From: Isoetes taiwanensis
Taxonomy: Eukaryota; Streptophyta; Lycopodiopsida; Isoetales; Isoetaceae
Direction of reading: 5' to 3'
NCBI GenBank assembly: GCA_021234155.1
Contig: JAJEKV010000087.1
Span: forward strand, 2,661,242-2,725,241
Length of the DNA: 64,000 nt
Below are positions 34,190 through 45,429 of this stretch, piece by piece; within the stretch, counting starts at the first letter, position 1; each line of letters begins with the position of its first letter. The position numbers and the translations under genes are program-made. A model generated the notes under the pieces. That model had not been told where the DNA came from and did no database searches. It saw only the letters and a program-made list of their open reading frames with translations.

Positions 34190-34400
34190 TTCGAGAGCAA
34201 ATATGCCCATCCGAGAGCTCTCGCTGCCCTACGCAACCCCCCGTGTGAATGTGCACCCAAACCAAAGGGGTTTTCAGGGGGGATTTAATTTAAATGTGTT
34301 GGATGCATTGGTTTACGTTAATAGATGTTAATGGTAATTGTGTGTTACTTGTTATATTAAAAAAAAAAAATTGAGCCCTTCGGGTTCTAACAACCTTAAA
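34190..34400. repeat. Dispersed ~200-bp repeat, copy 1
   Basis: Shares GAG(A/G)GCTCTCGCTGCCCTACG, CCCCCCGTGTGAAT, CACCCAAACCAAAGGGG, AATTTAAATGTGTTGGA and a terminal A-run plus CCCTTCGGG stem with 47568-47815. It has no coding potential; a SINE or MITE-like origin is possible. Confidence 0.75.
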
Positions 34401-35374
34401 AACCTTGGGGAATTGATATGCAAATCAAGGTTTAGTTTCAAGAAGAAGATGGAATTTTATCAAAATATAAAGGTAGCAAGAAATGTGCATATACAATTTA
34501 ACATTGAGCTATGTGTATTTGAGGCAATCTCAGTAGCATATCTTAGGGGATTTGAATCGAATGTCCTCTTAAGTGGCATCGAATTAACGTGAACAATGTA
34601 TATATTGATTACATGTTTTTGACATGTTTGGCCTGCATGTACAGGTTGATTGATCTCATCTGTGATGCCTTTTGCCTAACACCACTACTATTCATGCCGA
34701 AGAGCTTGCTCTTTGTTTGTTTCATCTCATTCTTCTCAGCATTAGCTGTCCATGGAAAATAAACAAAGGTGACTATACATAAGAAAATGGTAAGGCATGT
34801 AAATTAGAAAAAAAAAAAAAGGATGGTAGCGATGAATGGTTGTTTGAAGGGGATGTTATCAACCACGAGGGAAGAGCAAGATAAGCGGCAGCATAAATCA
34901 CAAGCACAGATCACGGTGCTTTTTTGCAGAATGGGCCGTTTAAGCAAAACTGATTGTGGCAAATAGAACAGAGGTCGTCTGTTGCTTTGCTTGTAAAACA
35001 TAACTGATTCTTCAGAGGTCCTGAGCAACTAACCCTATGTAGACTAATCTAAGATTCTACGATGGTAGCTTTTATCCCGCATAGACTGGTTAGAACCCAC
35101 ACATCAATGACGTCTACCCCTTTAAATTTTTAATTTCTACATATTTAAATACAACGCCTTTTGCTTGATAAATAAGGCACATCTTTAATGCTCGAATATA
35201 ATTTTTCTTGCCCAATTTTTTATTTTTTTAGCACACTATAATTTTTCATTTCCCAATTCTTGAAGTCTCTGGAGACATTATCTATAGATGTTATCATACC
35301 AGGTTTATTCCTCTGGCTTTTTGATGGTGCATTTGAACATGCCTTATTGGTTTGCATTGGAGGATTTCCACTGA
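34401..35374. other. No gene seen
   Basis: AT-rich DNA with no recognisable feature. Confidence 0.5.
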
Positions 35375-35639
35375 AGCACTTTAGGTGAATGATCACGAGG
35401 CTGGAGAGAAATTGAGATTGTAGTGTCCGCTTCTGAAGTTTAAGAACAAGCAACAGAGCAATCTCAGTAATACGAACAACCCTAGCAGAATATCAAGCAG
35501 CAGGAGCAACCTCGGCAATAGGAGAAACCTCAGCAACAGGAAGAGCAGCAAGAGGAGCCAACAATGTAGAAGAAAAGGGCAAGGAGAAAGTGGTCGCAAG
35601 GGAGAAAGAGACATAGGCAAGAGAGAAGCCAACAAAGAG

Positions 35640-36306
35640 GTGTGAAGATAGGCGGAGGGAGAGCGTGGTTATCAAAGAACCACAACTGGACGAACCGGAG
35701 GAGGACAAGTCCAAGGAGGAAGAACTGCACCAACAAGAGGGGGAGTAAGAGACGAAAGAAGAAGAGGAGAAAGCCAAAGCCCAAGCCACCCAAGAAGACG
35801 ACCAAGAAGTACAAGATGAGCTATAAGCCATTTAAGCTGAAGCAACACATCGAGTATGAGAAAGGTAGCATACAAGATTTATCTCCACCGATGGATCCGA
35901 CATAATTACCAATACTGCAAGCAGAGTGCTAAGGTCCGTCAAAGATGGCCGACCAGGATCGAAAAGCAAGCCTCCACCACCTCGACCTGACTCTTTGAAG
36001 AAGGTCTGCCATGGGCTAAATTCCAAGCACAATAGAGCTTCTTGGGAGATCTGGCACTGCCAACAGTGCACCAATCTGTAGAGTCCGAAAGCCTCTTTTT
36101 AGTGCCTACATCAAGAAATTATGCAGGAGTTCAAGATGGATTATCGAGTCACACCAACGATAATGCGGTCTTGCCAGGAAGCGGCTGAAGTGGAGCGGAC
36201 TCAACTTTTCGACGAGGCCAGGATCTGCGCCATTCACGTCAAGAGGATGACCATTATGCTCAAGGACATGAACTTGGCATGGAGGATTAGAAAAGATAAA
36301 ATTTAG
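35640..36306 (+). pseudogene. Histone H3-like pseudogene copy B
   Basis: A basic Lys/Pro region (KRRKKKRRKPKPKP, then PKKTTKKYKMSYKPFK) is followed, after a frameshift near 35868, by the H3 fold. The last 60 residues are open: MQEFKMDYRVTPTIMRSC at 36121, then QEAAEVERTQLFDE, ICAIHVKRMTIMLKD and LAWRIRKDKI-stop at 36306. An Arg at the H3 DLRF position, lost to a stop in copy A, is kept. The TAG before CLH is shared by both copies, so the parent was already damaged when duplicated, or both decayed alike. A YKIY word upstream recalls H2B, but I do not rely on it. Confidence 0.78.
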
Positions 36307-36409
36307 GAATCTTTGCATAAATTTTTGAGCTTGTATATAATATATGTTCCTAGAATTAATGATAGAAGGGAGAGAGATAGAGAGAAAAAAAGTCAAAGTC
36401 AAAATCAAA

Positions 36410-36905
36410 GTAAACTCAGATCAGTCTGCGCGAAATGCCTCTGCGTCACGAACGCAGACCCTTTTGGCGTGGAGTAACCCAAGTCGCCCTTGTTGTACTT
36501 AAATTTGTCTGATAGACATGGGGAAAGTTGCTAGATAGCTTAGAATCGTGTAAATCTTGTATCCGAAGCACTTTAAATTTGTCAAAAATGTTATATAATA
36601 GTCAAGATTGAGTCAAGTGATCATGAGCCACTCGGGTCACTCCACGCCAAAGCCCCTTGCATCAAAAACGCAGACCCCCTCTGCGCGAAGTAACCCGAAT
36701 CGCCCTTGTTTGCATTTGTACTTGTCATATTGACATAAAATAAGTTAATAGATGGCCTAGAATAGAGCAAATCATGCACTATAGCGTTTTACATTAGCTA
36801 AGGAGATTTAAAATTGCTTGAAATGACCCCACTCAGGTCACTCCGTGCAAAAGGCATGTGCGTCGAGAACGCAGACACAATTGGCGTGAAGTAACCCGAG
36901 TCTTG
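36410..36905. repeat. Three stem-loop repeats 3' of H3-like copy B
   Basis: Units at about 36415-36484, 36630-36699 and 36831-36900. The second keeps both arms intact: ACTCGGGTCACTCC on the left and GCGCGAAGTAACCCGA on the right. They correspond one to one with the units after copy A. Confidence 0.82.
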
Positions 36906-36924
36906 TGTTTTTGAGGAACTTTTT

Positions 36925-37125
36925 TGCAAAAGTGCTTAGAAAAATTCCATGTCCATTTTAGCCACCTGCCATGCATTTTAGTGTCTTGTAGCACTCCATT
37001 CTAGCTTTCCAAATCATTTAAACCTCATCTTAAAAAAATTCAAACAGTAGCAGGAATCAAAACTCCCACCCATAGGGATGAACCTCCCTAAACCCCTGTG
37101 CCAACCACTGAGGGCAAACATCGTT
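36925..37125 (-). mobile_element. tRNA-derived SINE-like element
   Basis: On the minus strand it reads GCCCTCAGTGGTTGGCAC (box-A-like, about 37115-37097), then GGTTTAGGGAGGTTCATCC, GGGTGGGAGTTTTGATTCC (decayed box B; intact as GGTTCGATTCC in copy A) and a body running to about 36930. The spacing of the two boxes, about 35-40 nt, suits a tRNA promoter. No intact cloverleaf was drawn. Confidence 0.5.
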
Positions 37126-37628
37126 TATGTTATAATCAATTATAAATTTAATCTTTAATTATGTTAGATAATATTAATGGCCAAGACCCTTTAGAACCAA
37201 GATCCTTAAGCTAAATAGAGACAACATCTGCATTCATCTCAGCTTAGTTGTCGCTCTTATCTTGCTAAGTATCTTCTTGTCTACATATAGATAGTATAGT
37301 CAAATCTTTTTTCCTAGCAATCCAGCTAGTTGCCAAGGGCTTAGAAATTATTGTCACATGTTGGTATGACACACCAACACACGTTATAGATGCACCACCA
37401 GCAAGTGTCTTCCACCATGCGTTTGTATCATAGATAATTATCTAGGAATTCATTCTACCTAGGTAATTTAATCCAACACACCAAGTGCACTCAATCTCCT
37501 TATACCACTCCATAATAGTAGGGTCATTTGGGGTAGAGTGGATAAAGATATAAAAAAGGGTTTGTAGAGTGAGTAGACATAAGTTGTGGTAGTATTAGTT
37601 GCCTTGAGCACTTTAGGGCAGTCAAATA

Positions 37629-37893
37629 GGTTAAGAGAACCTTCGTTGCAGATCTTCAAGCCCACGGCAAGCCACTCGACAACATCAATGAATTGAAAGC
37701 AGAGGGCAACCTTATGGAGGCAACTTCTGCAAATCAAAGGCCAAGATTGTGTACAAGGAAGCCCGAACACAAATAATAAAGGGGAGCCTACAGGAAGGAC
37801 GATTGCAACATCAAGAATAGACACAAGAGTTGCCAAGAGGGCTATGCAACAGCCAATGGGCGTCATGGCACTTACAAAATTGATCACATTAGG
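37629..37893. repeat. Dispersed segment, left half
   Basis: Matches 33805-34110. The match resumes at 40362 after the GC-rich LINE. Confidence 0.85.
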
Positions 37894-40361
37894 AATAGAA
37901 TAGAATAGAATATGATTTTATCATCCACGGAGACCAACTGGCCTATGGGACCCAAGTACAAAGAGAGAGCAGCAGGCGTATTACTACCAGGATTAAAAAA
38001 CCCCCGCCCCGAAGGGTTTTCGGGGGAAAAACCTTAGTAGCAATAAGGATGCTGACATACTGCACAGTTATATACATAATCACAAGTACAACTGAGGTTA
38101 ATGTCGGACAGGGGGGCATAACAGAGTCCGCGTATCTATTACCTCCCGGAGGTACGATCCCAACAAGCCTACAGAGGCCGTGCTCAGTAGCTCATGCAAG
38201 GCCTGATGGGGCACAACTAACCGAGCATACCGAGCCCGGATATGCTCAAATGCGGACGAGCCCGGAGGGCGTGACTTTCATCCTCAATGGCCTCGTTGGC
38301 AAAGGCAGCGGCCGGACTCTGCCCTCACGCGGCCCCGAATCCATCTCTGTCTCTCAATGCGGAGGTGATGTGCACCTGTGCGAATGGAAGCAATCACCCT
38401 GCGCTTTTTCATGGGTAGATGGGTGCGCAGGTAGTGGTGTGGACCCCTCGTGAGCATGGGATTAACCTGCTGTCGATAATTTGCCACCTTGACATGTGAC
38501 AGGGCCTCTGCATCCCAAAGCTTGGCCATGAAGCAAGCATCCAAGTACTGCTTCAAGGCAGCGCGTTCCTTCGGTGTATGCACTGGTCCACATCTGTGTG
38601 CCTGCACATTCCATAGCGAGAACCAGCGGGCTTGCTTGTCTTTCCAGCCGGGCTTTTGAGTCGTTGGGGGCCCATCGCCATTGCCAAAGCAAGGTTGGGC
38701 AGCCAGGGCTTCATCCATAGCCACCACCTTACGGAAGTAAATAATGTGACGTTCAGTAGCGACCCTCTCTGTAATGGAAGGAAGCCTTGTCTCTGGAGCA
38801 AAGATCGATATGGGACCGTGGATTTCACTCCCGGTGCCGGGCCAAGAAAGCCTTACGTACACTGCTCTAGATCGTTCCAAGTGGTGAGGGATATGGCCCC
38901 CCATACGCCCCATAGAGGAGGGGACGGTTCAACCAAGGCCACTGAACAAGTGTGCTTTTGGTGACCCCATACATCTGACTACGCCTTGTGAATGTTGTTT
39001 TGCATTGCATACGGGGCTTTCCGACTGCAAATGACCCGTAACCTGATGGATGCATCCCAAAGTCGTGGTAGTAGAAAACTCAATGCCCAAATACTTATAA
39101 AGATCGAGCCACCTCCACTACTGCCCCTGGTAAGTGAATGAGGGAAGGCGTGGGTGCGGGATGATGGGACCAGCAGCACACCCTTGTCTTGGCCAAGTTA
39201 ACTCTCATGTCGGTGAATTGGCGTAAAGTGTCCAAAGCATCCGGTGGCGTTGCATGTCCTCAGGGTATATGCGGCAGGGTCAACATCATCGGCATATATG
39301 AGTTGCGGATTATGTGCGTGCATCAAGCTGGCGCCTCCCGTGCTCTGGGGGCTAGCCATTCTTCTAGCTGGTCAATGTACAAGCCGAAGAAGCGTCGGGG
39401 ATAGAGAACAGCCCTGGCGCACCCCAATGCTACTAACAACGGGCTCCCCGGCGGTGTGAGGCGACAGGAGCAAGCCACCGTATAGTACGTATATAGCATT
39501 ACGCAAGTCGACGGGGTCCCTAGCTGTCTCAATCGTCCCACAACTTATCCCGAGGCTTTGTGTCAAAAGCCTTTGCGAAATCCACAAAGCAACAGCGGTA
39601 CAGTTAAGGCCGATTCGGCTATCCTCTATGAGTGTTCGCAGAGTGAAGATATGGTCAATAGTAGAATGCGAGAGCGAAGCCTGCCTGGCGTGCGAGCCGA
39701 CTTCTCCATCCTACGCCCAAAGTGTCAATTTGCGCTCAAGAATCGGCAAACAACTTGGCAAAGACGTAAGCCCGACCATAATGGTGCGATAGTTGGTCGG
39801 GCCGTGGGGGTCCCCGCTTTGTATATGGGCACAACTCTGGTAGTCAGTCGGGGAAGCCTTCTTGCAATGCCCCGTTGAAGAGTCTTTGTGAGAACCGGCA
39901 CCATTGGGGGCCCGCCCACTTGAGAAGCTCACGCACGCATACCATCCAAATCTGGCTGCCTTCCCGTTAGCGAGGCGTTGCAGGCCCATTATGACATCCC
40001 CTTCGGTAATGACCGGTGCTAGGCCTGTCAGCGGAATGCTTGGTGCCCGGCTTTCCATTGGGTCATACAGTGGCGCCGCAAAGTATCTCACCCATTGTTA
40101 GGGGTAATATTTCACGTGGGCATGCGGGCTTACTCAAGACCTTTCTCCAGAAGGCCCTAGGGTGGCGGTCTAGAAGACCAAACATCTGTTGCTGGTGCTC
40201 CGCAAGGTACCTAGCTTTCTTGGTCTTGAGGAAGGAGCGGTATTGACGGACGGCCTGCGGGCGAATGGTGGGGTCCAGCACTTGGCGGAGCCATCGTTTC
40301 AGCTCCCGACATTCGTCATCGAACCAGTGATTGCGGGGGAAGGTGGTTGCAGCCCCTGTGG
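37894..40361 (-). mobile_element. GC-rich, 5'-truncated non-LTR retrotransposon
   Basis: Coding on the minus strand in broken frames. The EN-RT linker WFDDECRELKRWL ... LKTKKARYLAEHQ (40330-40190) comes first. The RT follows: ITEGDVIMGLQRLANGKAA near 40010, VPIYKAG and GPTNYRTI near 39800, GVRQGCSLSPTL near 39420, and YADD at about 39296-39285. A C-terminal part with RTGAHHLRIERQRW lies near 38360. The 3' end carries (AATAG)n at 37894-37911, a pentanucleotide tail in place of poly-A. Comparison with the empty copy at 33.8-34.2 kb defines both ends. Base composition is far more GC-rich than the surroundings. RT and tail type argue against the plant L1 clade of 18-26 kb. Inactive through many shifts. 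Confidence 0.85.
37996..38036. terminator. Strong hairpin near the 3' end of the GC-rich LINE
   Basis: CCCCCG...CGGGGG and CCGAAGGG/CCCTTCGG words are flanked by AAAAAA and AAAAACC. It may be a 3'-UTR recognition structure for the LINE reverse transcriptase. A similar core lies at 49597-49640. A terminator function is not implied; this is the nearest available class. Confidence 0.4.
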
Positions 40362-40450
40362 ATCGTCTCCTTGTCAATGATATTCTTCAAATGCCATATT
40401 GTCTCGACGAAGGGCCCCACATCGAGGACTAATCTCACAACTACGCCACC
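40362..40450. repeat. Dispersed segment, right half
   Basis: Continues the 34105-34170 match (GTCTCCTTGTCAA, CATATTGTCTCGA, AAGGGCCCCACATCGA) after the LINE insertion. Confidence 0.8.
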
Positions 40451-43412
40451 AACAAGTAGACGACTTCATCAACTAGTCACATCAAGAGTTCTAAAGGATG
40501 AGACTGGACATACCTCCTAGAAAGAGAAACTATCGCAACAGGCCCATAGTAATATCAGATTTAGACTTTCATCAGCTTAGGAAGAGAAGTTGCACAGTTA
40601 GAAGTGGTAAAGCACTCAACATTGTCATTAGTCTTACAACAACAACATGCGACTGCCAAGATGGAAAATCAAATCGACAAGGACAACACAACAGTATCGA
40701 TTCAGGAGTAGAAGGATCATCCTAAAATCTTGTAGCCTCCGAGGCAGATGAATCGACATGAAAGATTCTACGGAATGGAGAACATTACCTTCAAGCCTTT
40801 GGGGATGCGACACCGAGACCTTATGTAGCCCACTACATCATCGAGTCTACTAATATGGATAACTTTAATGAAGATAGTCAACATCAACATTAAGGACGAG
40901 CAGAGTCAGAATATGTTCGACAAAAGAAAGCAGGGCATATGAATGATTATACAACGACTCCAAGGAGATCACATTTTTCAACAAAATTTTGGATCATCGT
41001 CTTGCTACTCCGAACGACTAACGACTACACCAACGTTTAGCACGCTAGAGGACCTATCAGATAGTTGAATATCTTAGAATTATGGGTGATAACATCCATG
41101 ATGGGATTGGGACGAAATTTCGAGTAGATTTGTGTCATTTCTTTTAGAAAGGATGGACCTAAGAATTGAGCAAAGCTTCAAGGATTGGGAATAAAAACGT
41201 ATGGAGTACTAAAACTATATACATTGCTGACAGATATCCAACATATTGGAACCTCTTCGTGAGCTTGATCACCTCGCTAAGCAGGATTCAATAATAGGAT
41301 AATCGTCGACCATGTATACGACAGTACCTCCCGCAACATAATGAATAATACGACCAAATGAAGGGAAGCAATCTAACAAGCCCGGCCAACTTCTTAGATG
41401 GCATCAACTTAAAGGTGGGACTATTTCAAGAGGGTAATAAGCAATAAAAAGGAGATCCTAGAGTATATATTAGATCTAAAACAAGAATAATTATTTAATT
41501 TCATAGTTTTATGTCCAAAGGAAATGTCATGTCGACCAAACATTGCGACCATAGGATTTATGTAAGCAATTCTTTAACCTATAACCTTGCACCTCCTAGA
41601 TGGCGGACATCTTTAAGAGAGAGACTCTTAAGCCTAAGTCTAGGCTAGTAAGTATGGCAAGACTGAGCAATTAGCAACAACAAAGGAACAAGAGTCAAGT
41701 TTGATATCAACCTTAAGTGGAGCAAAGTAGAGCATAGACGCCAACTTATATGTACATTGGCAAATATGATCTCATAATAGGCATGGAATTTTAAAGCTGA
41801 TTAAGGCACTAATTGATTATCATATGCAAGAGATGTTTATCCCAGCACTAAAGGGCAAGCACCTTATAGTTAAAATTAAGGAAATAATTTTAGTGCATCA
41901 TGAGGAATGAGGTCGTACATACCTAAGCTACAAGTCGTCGACCCCGACAACAAGAGCAAGAAGGAAGATGCTACTTTGGAACAGTTACCTCGGCCGATTG
42001 CTAAGCTGATCAAGAAGTCCCACGATATATCTCTGGATAAAATTTAAGAGCTTTTGCTCTATAGAGACGTAGAGTGTGAAATCACTCTTTCTCCAGATGC
42101 AGAGCCGACCAGCAAAGTTCTTTATAGAATGCCCGAGCTAGCAGAGCTCAAGAAGCAGTGTAGGAGTTGCTCGACTTGGGGATGCTTTCAGCCTAGAGGG
42201 AAGTCAAAAGATGCATATCAACCATTGGTAGCTCAACAAGCAGGTGACGTAATGGATCAGCTCCAAGGAGCAAAGTCTTCTCCAAAATCGACTTAAGGTC
42301 AGGCAATCATCAAAGAAGCATGAAGGGGAAGATAATTATAAGACTGCTTCAGAACACGATACGGGCACATTGAGTTCACAGTAATGCCCTTGAGTCTATC
42401 AAATGCTCTAGTGACTTTTATGCGCTTGAGGACTGTCATCTTCAAAGATTTCTTAGACGAGTTCATCATCAATTTTTCTTCGACGACATCGTGATCTACA
42501 TCAAATCAATGGAGAAGCATGTAGTCCATTTGAGGGAAGCCTTCGAGATGCTAAGACGTCGCCACTTATTGGCAAGCTTTTGAAGCATCATTTTGCAATG
42601 CCATCTCCCGCCGTCCAAGCGAATTCGGCAAGAAGATAGAAGAATCCATCTCCTCTACCATGGAGTTCAAGCACATATGGGCTAATGAAGCAAAGGCGGA
42701 TTAAAAGAGAAACCTTCAAACATTTAAAAAGGAAGGCAATCTTTTATATCACAAGAACAACTATGCGTACTTGGAGCATCAAGAGTAAGAAAATTAATCT
42801 TCAATGACATGCATAATAGCCCTATTACTGGTCATGCAAGATTTATAAAGGCCTACTTCAAGATTAGAAATAGCTACTTTTAGCCGGGCATGAAGAAGCA
42901 GATAGTCAGCTATATCCAAGAATGTCAGTTGTGTTAGCAGACAAAGGCAGAACAACTTCGAATCCCAGGAGTTTTGGAACCTTGGGCGGTGCCAAACGCC
43001 AAGTGGGAAGTTATCAGCATGTATTTCATAGCAGACCTTCCAAGGATAACAAGGAGCTTTGATGCCTTGATGGTTAAGTTATCAAAAAGGGCACATTCTT
43101 GCCATGCCGTACCACAGACACAACTTTGGATCTAGCAATATTGTCTATATAGCCAAGGCGATCATCTTTGATAGAGTTCTGAAGTCATCAATGCCTTTTG
43201 GCAAGACTTCTTCAACACGATCTGCACCAACTTGTGGATGAGTTTTGCTTATCATCCGCAGGCAGATGGGCAAATGGAGCACACTAACAGAATCTTGGAG
43301 GACATGTTGAGAAATTATGTTTGGAACAACCAACCCAAATGGGCTGGTTACATCCACCTAGTCGAGTTGCGTACAATAGCACAAAGCAAGAGTCATCGAA
43401 GATGTTCCCTTC

Positions 43413-43640
43413 CCCGGGGGATTCACCTTTCAATAGCGTATAACCCATGAGAGTTCAACGGAGGGGTGTTTTTTGGACTATTTGCGTTAGGGGTTAGGGG
43501 TGTTTTTAGGCACTGATCTGGAGCAATATCTATACACATAGGTGTCAAATTGCCTTTTAAAATTGTGTATACAAGGGGGTTTTTTACTACCCTCCGAACG
43601 CAGATGACATACCCCCTTTATATCTAAGTGCATCCCCCGG
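43413..43640. mobile_element. MITE 1 (Mutator-like), 228 bp
   Basis: Begins CCCGGGGGATTCA and ends TGCATCCCCCGG (complementary). It is flanked by the 9-bp direct repeat GTTCCCTTC at 43404-43412 and 43641-43649. A 9-bp duplication is typical of Mutator-like elements. There is no coding capacity. Confidence 0.85.
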
Positions 43641-43649
43641 GTTCCCTTC

Positions 43650-43885
43650 CCGGGGGATTCAGTATTCTTTGCAGTACGGGACATGTGCATGCAAGAAAGG
43701 GGGGTTTTTTTTACCATTCAGTATTTGTATACTTACCATTAGGGGTTTTTTTTGCCATTATCTGGGGCAAAATATATACTTTAGGGGTTAAATTAGCTTC
43801 CACAGATCAGTATACTAGGGATGTTTTTGGACACACTTCGAACGCAGATGTCCATACCCTTTTATTACTAAGTGCATCCCCCGGG
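43650..43885. mobile_element. MITE 2, tandem sister of MITE 1, 236 bp
   Basis: Begins CCGGGGGATTCAG and ends GTGCATCCCCCGGG. It is flanked by GTTCCCTTC at 43641-43649 (shared with MITE 1) and 43886-43894. Internal words AACGCAGATG, CATACCC and TAAGTGCATCC are shared with MITE 1. Confidence 0.85.
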
Positions 43886-44519
43886 GTTCCCTTCACGATC
43901 GGTTATAATCATCAATGCTTGACCCCAATCGTGGCACAATCGAATGTCCAAGGTGGAAGTTTCTCAACAACGATGGCAGATATGCAGCAGCTTGTAGTAG
44001 ATGTGTGAGAATATCTTCAAACAACAAAGGCACATCAGAAGAGTCTAGCAGATAGACATAGAACTCCTCGAGAGTTTGTTGTGAGGGATAAAGTTGGCTC
44101 AAGTAAAGGTCAAGCAAGCGAAGCTTCGCATTGGCAATTGTAAGAAGCTTGCTCCAAGGTGGGCCAAGCCTACAAGCTCGACTTGCCTACCCATCTAACG
44201 GTCCACAAAGCCTTCCACGTGAGCCTATTAAAGAGGCACATCCCAAACCCGGAAGAGGTCTTGGAGACTCCAACCTTGTTGGAGATGAGAGAGGAGCAAA
44301 TGGAGATAGTCCCCAAGCTAATTCTCGACAAAACATTTAGGAAGCGAAGAAGGTCTCAATTCCTCCTCTACTTAGTCAAGTGACGGCCAAGTCATCTCCG
44401 AATTGGTCGACATCAACTCGTCAGGTGCTCTTAGCTAAGCTTGTGTATGCCTTAATCTAAATACAAGAAAGCATATACATTGTAGAGTAGTCGGGATGCT
44501 ACACGAAGATCTTCGAGGG

Positions 44520-45000
44520 TAGGCGATGATGAGATCCCCCCTAGGGGTGTTCTCTAGGCCAGTACGCACCAAGAGTGCGCATGACTAAGAGGGTCATGTG
44601 AGAGGAGCACAACATTGAGGGCGATGATGGGATTAGTAGAAGGTTCCCAAGCTTAAAACCTTCGGGGCCACGATGCACTGCGGGTGTGCATGACTGAAGG
44701 CGTCATGCACGAGTAGGCATGGGATCGTGGGCGATGATGGGATCATCATTAGGATGTTCTCTATGCTACGATGCAAGGCACGTGCACATGACCATGGGGG
44801 GTCATGATGAGGTAAGCATGATCATGCGCGATGATGGGATCGTTTGGGACGTTCCCTAGCTTAAACTCCTAGGGGCATGAGGCTGGGTGTACACGATCAA
44901 GGGGATCTTGTACAAGGTAGCACCCGATCATGGGCGATGATAGGATCATCTTAAACGGTCCTTAAGCTCAAATCCTTTGGGCCATGATCGAGTGCAAGGG
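44520..45000. repeat. Five ~105-bp tandem repeats in chromovirus 3'-UTR
   Basis: GGCGATGAT(G/A) followed by GGATC recurs at about 44522, 44620, 44730, 44828 and 44933. Each is followed by a TTCCCTAAGCTTAAA-like block, GGGGCCACGATGCA, and self-complementary TGCATGACT/AGGCGTCATGCA or similar words. Confidence 0.85.
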
Positions 45001-45429
45001 TAGTACGGGTAACCTTGAGCTAGTAGTTTGGCTCAAGGAGGTAATTAGAGGGGTGGTCCCCTAAAACCACAAACTTATTAACTTAAATAACATAATGTGC
45101 TACTTGTGCAGGCCAGTGAAGGGAAGCATGGAGGAGAGAGCATGTTACGAGAAGACAGGAGTCATAGATTTTAGACTTAACTATGAACTCCTAAATTTGT
45201 TGTGATAATATTATATATGCAAACTTTTATAATGATAATCGTTACAGCTATATAATTGTATAAGTTATATATATAGGCTTATAATTATGTAATAAGTAAT
45301 TAACGAGAAGTTGATCCTTTCAATAAAGTTAAGTTTCTATATTCATGTTGTGAGTTTTTGCAAGCCTGTTGCAGGTTCATCATCTTAGCTTAATGTTGAA
45401 AACAACATTATCCTAAGGTGGGGAGAACG

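Larger units (their letters stand above)
35375..37628 (+). repeat. Segmental duplicate B of the H3-like region
   Basis: Matches 18242-18307 joined to about 26810-28666. It runs from GCACTT(T/C)AGGTGAATGATC to GCACTTTAGGGCAGTCAAA. It lacks the LINE and the H3-tail part, and carries about 185 extra bp near 37422-37605 and a longer SINE-like element. Confidence 0.88.
41960..44385 (+). pseudogene. Chromovirus pol: RT, integrase, chromodomain-like end
   Basis: Fragments in different frames fall in family order. ECEITLSPDAEPTSKVLYRM (RT N-terminus) starts at about 42069, followed by PELAELKKQ, then MDQLQGAKSSPKS (42252-42290), and RTRYGHIEFTVMPLSL near 42360. FFDDIVIYIKS near 42480 stands for the catalytic xxDD region. 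In integrase, HNSPITGHARFIKAYF and YIQECQLC (42810-42940) form the HHCC finger, WEVISMYFIADLP (43000-43040) the core start, and AYHPQADGQMEHTNRILEDM (43251-43310) the core end. After the MITEs, PFTIGYN (43889) and HRTPREFVVRDKV lead to LILDKTFRKRRRSQFLLYLVK, a chromodomain-like segment, near 44315-44383. Dozens of stops; non-functional. Confidence 0.85.

Noticed and set aside
26960-36306. H2B-H3 histone fusion suggested by a Lys-rich tail and YKIY upstream of the H3 fold
   Set aside because: Only one short word supports H2B; the rest of the H2B fold is absent and frames are broken.
36121-36306. Calling the H3-like gene CENH3
   Set aside because: TNL...ASF in the alpha-N region is CENH3-like, but loop 1 has canonical H3 length and the C-terminus (TIM-x-KD, RIR) is H3-like; unresolved.
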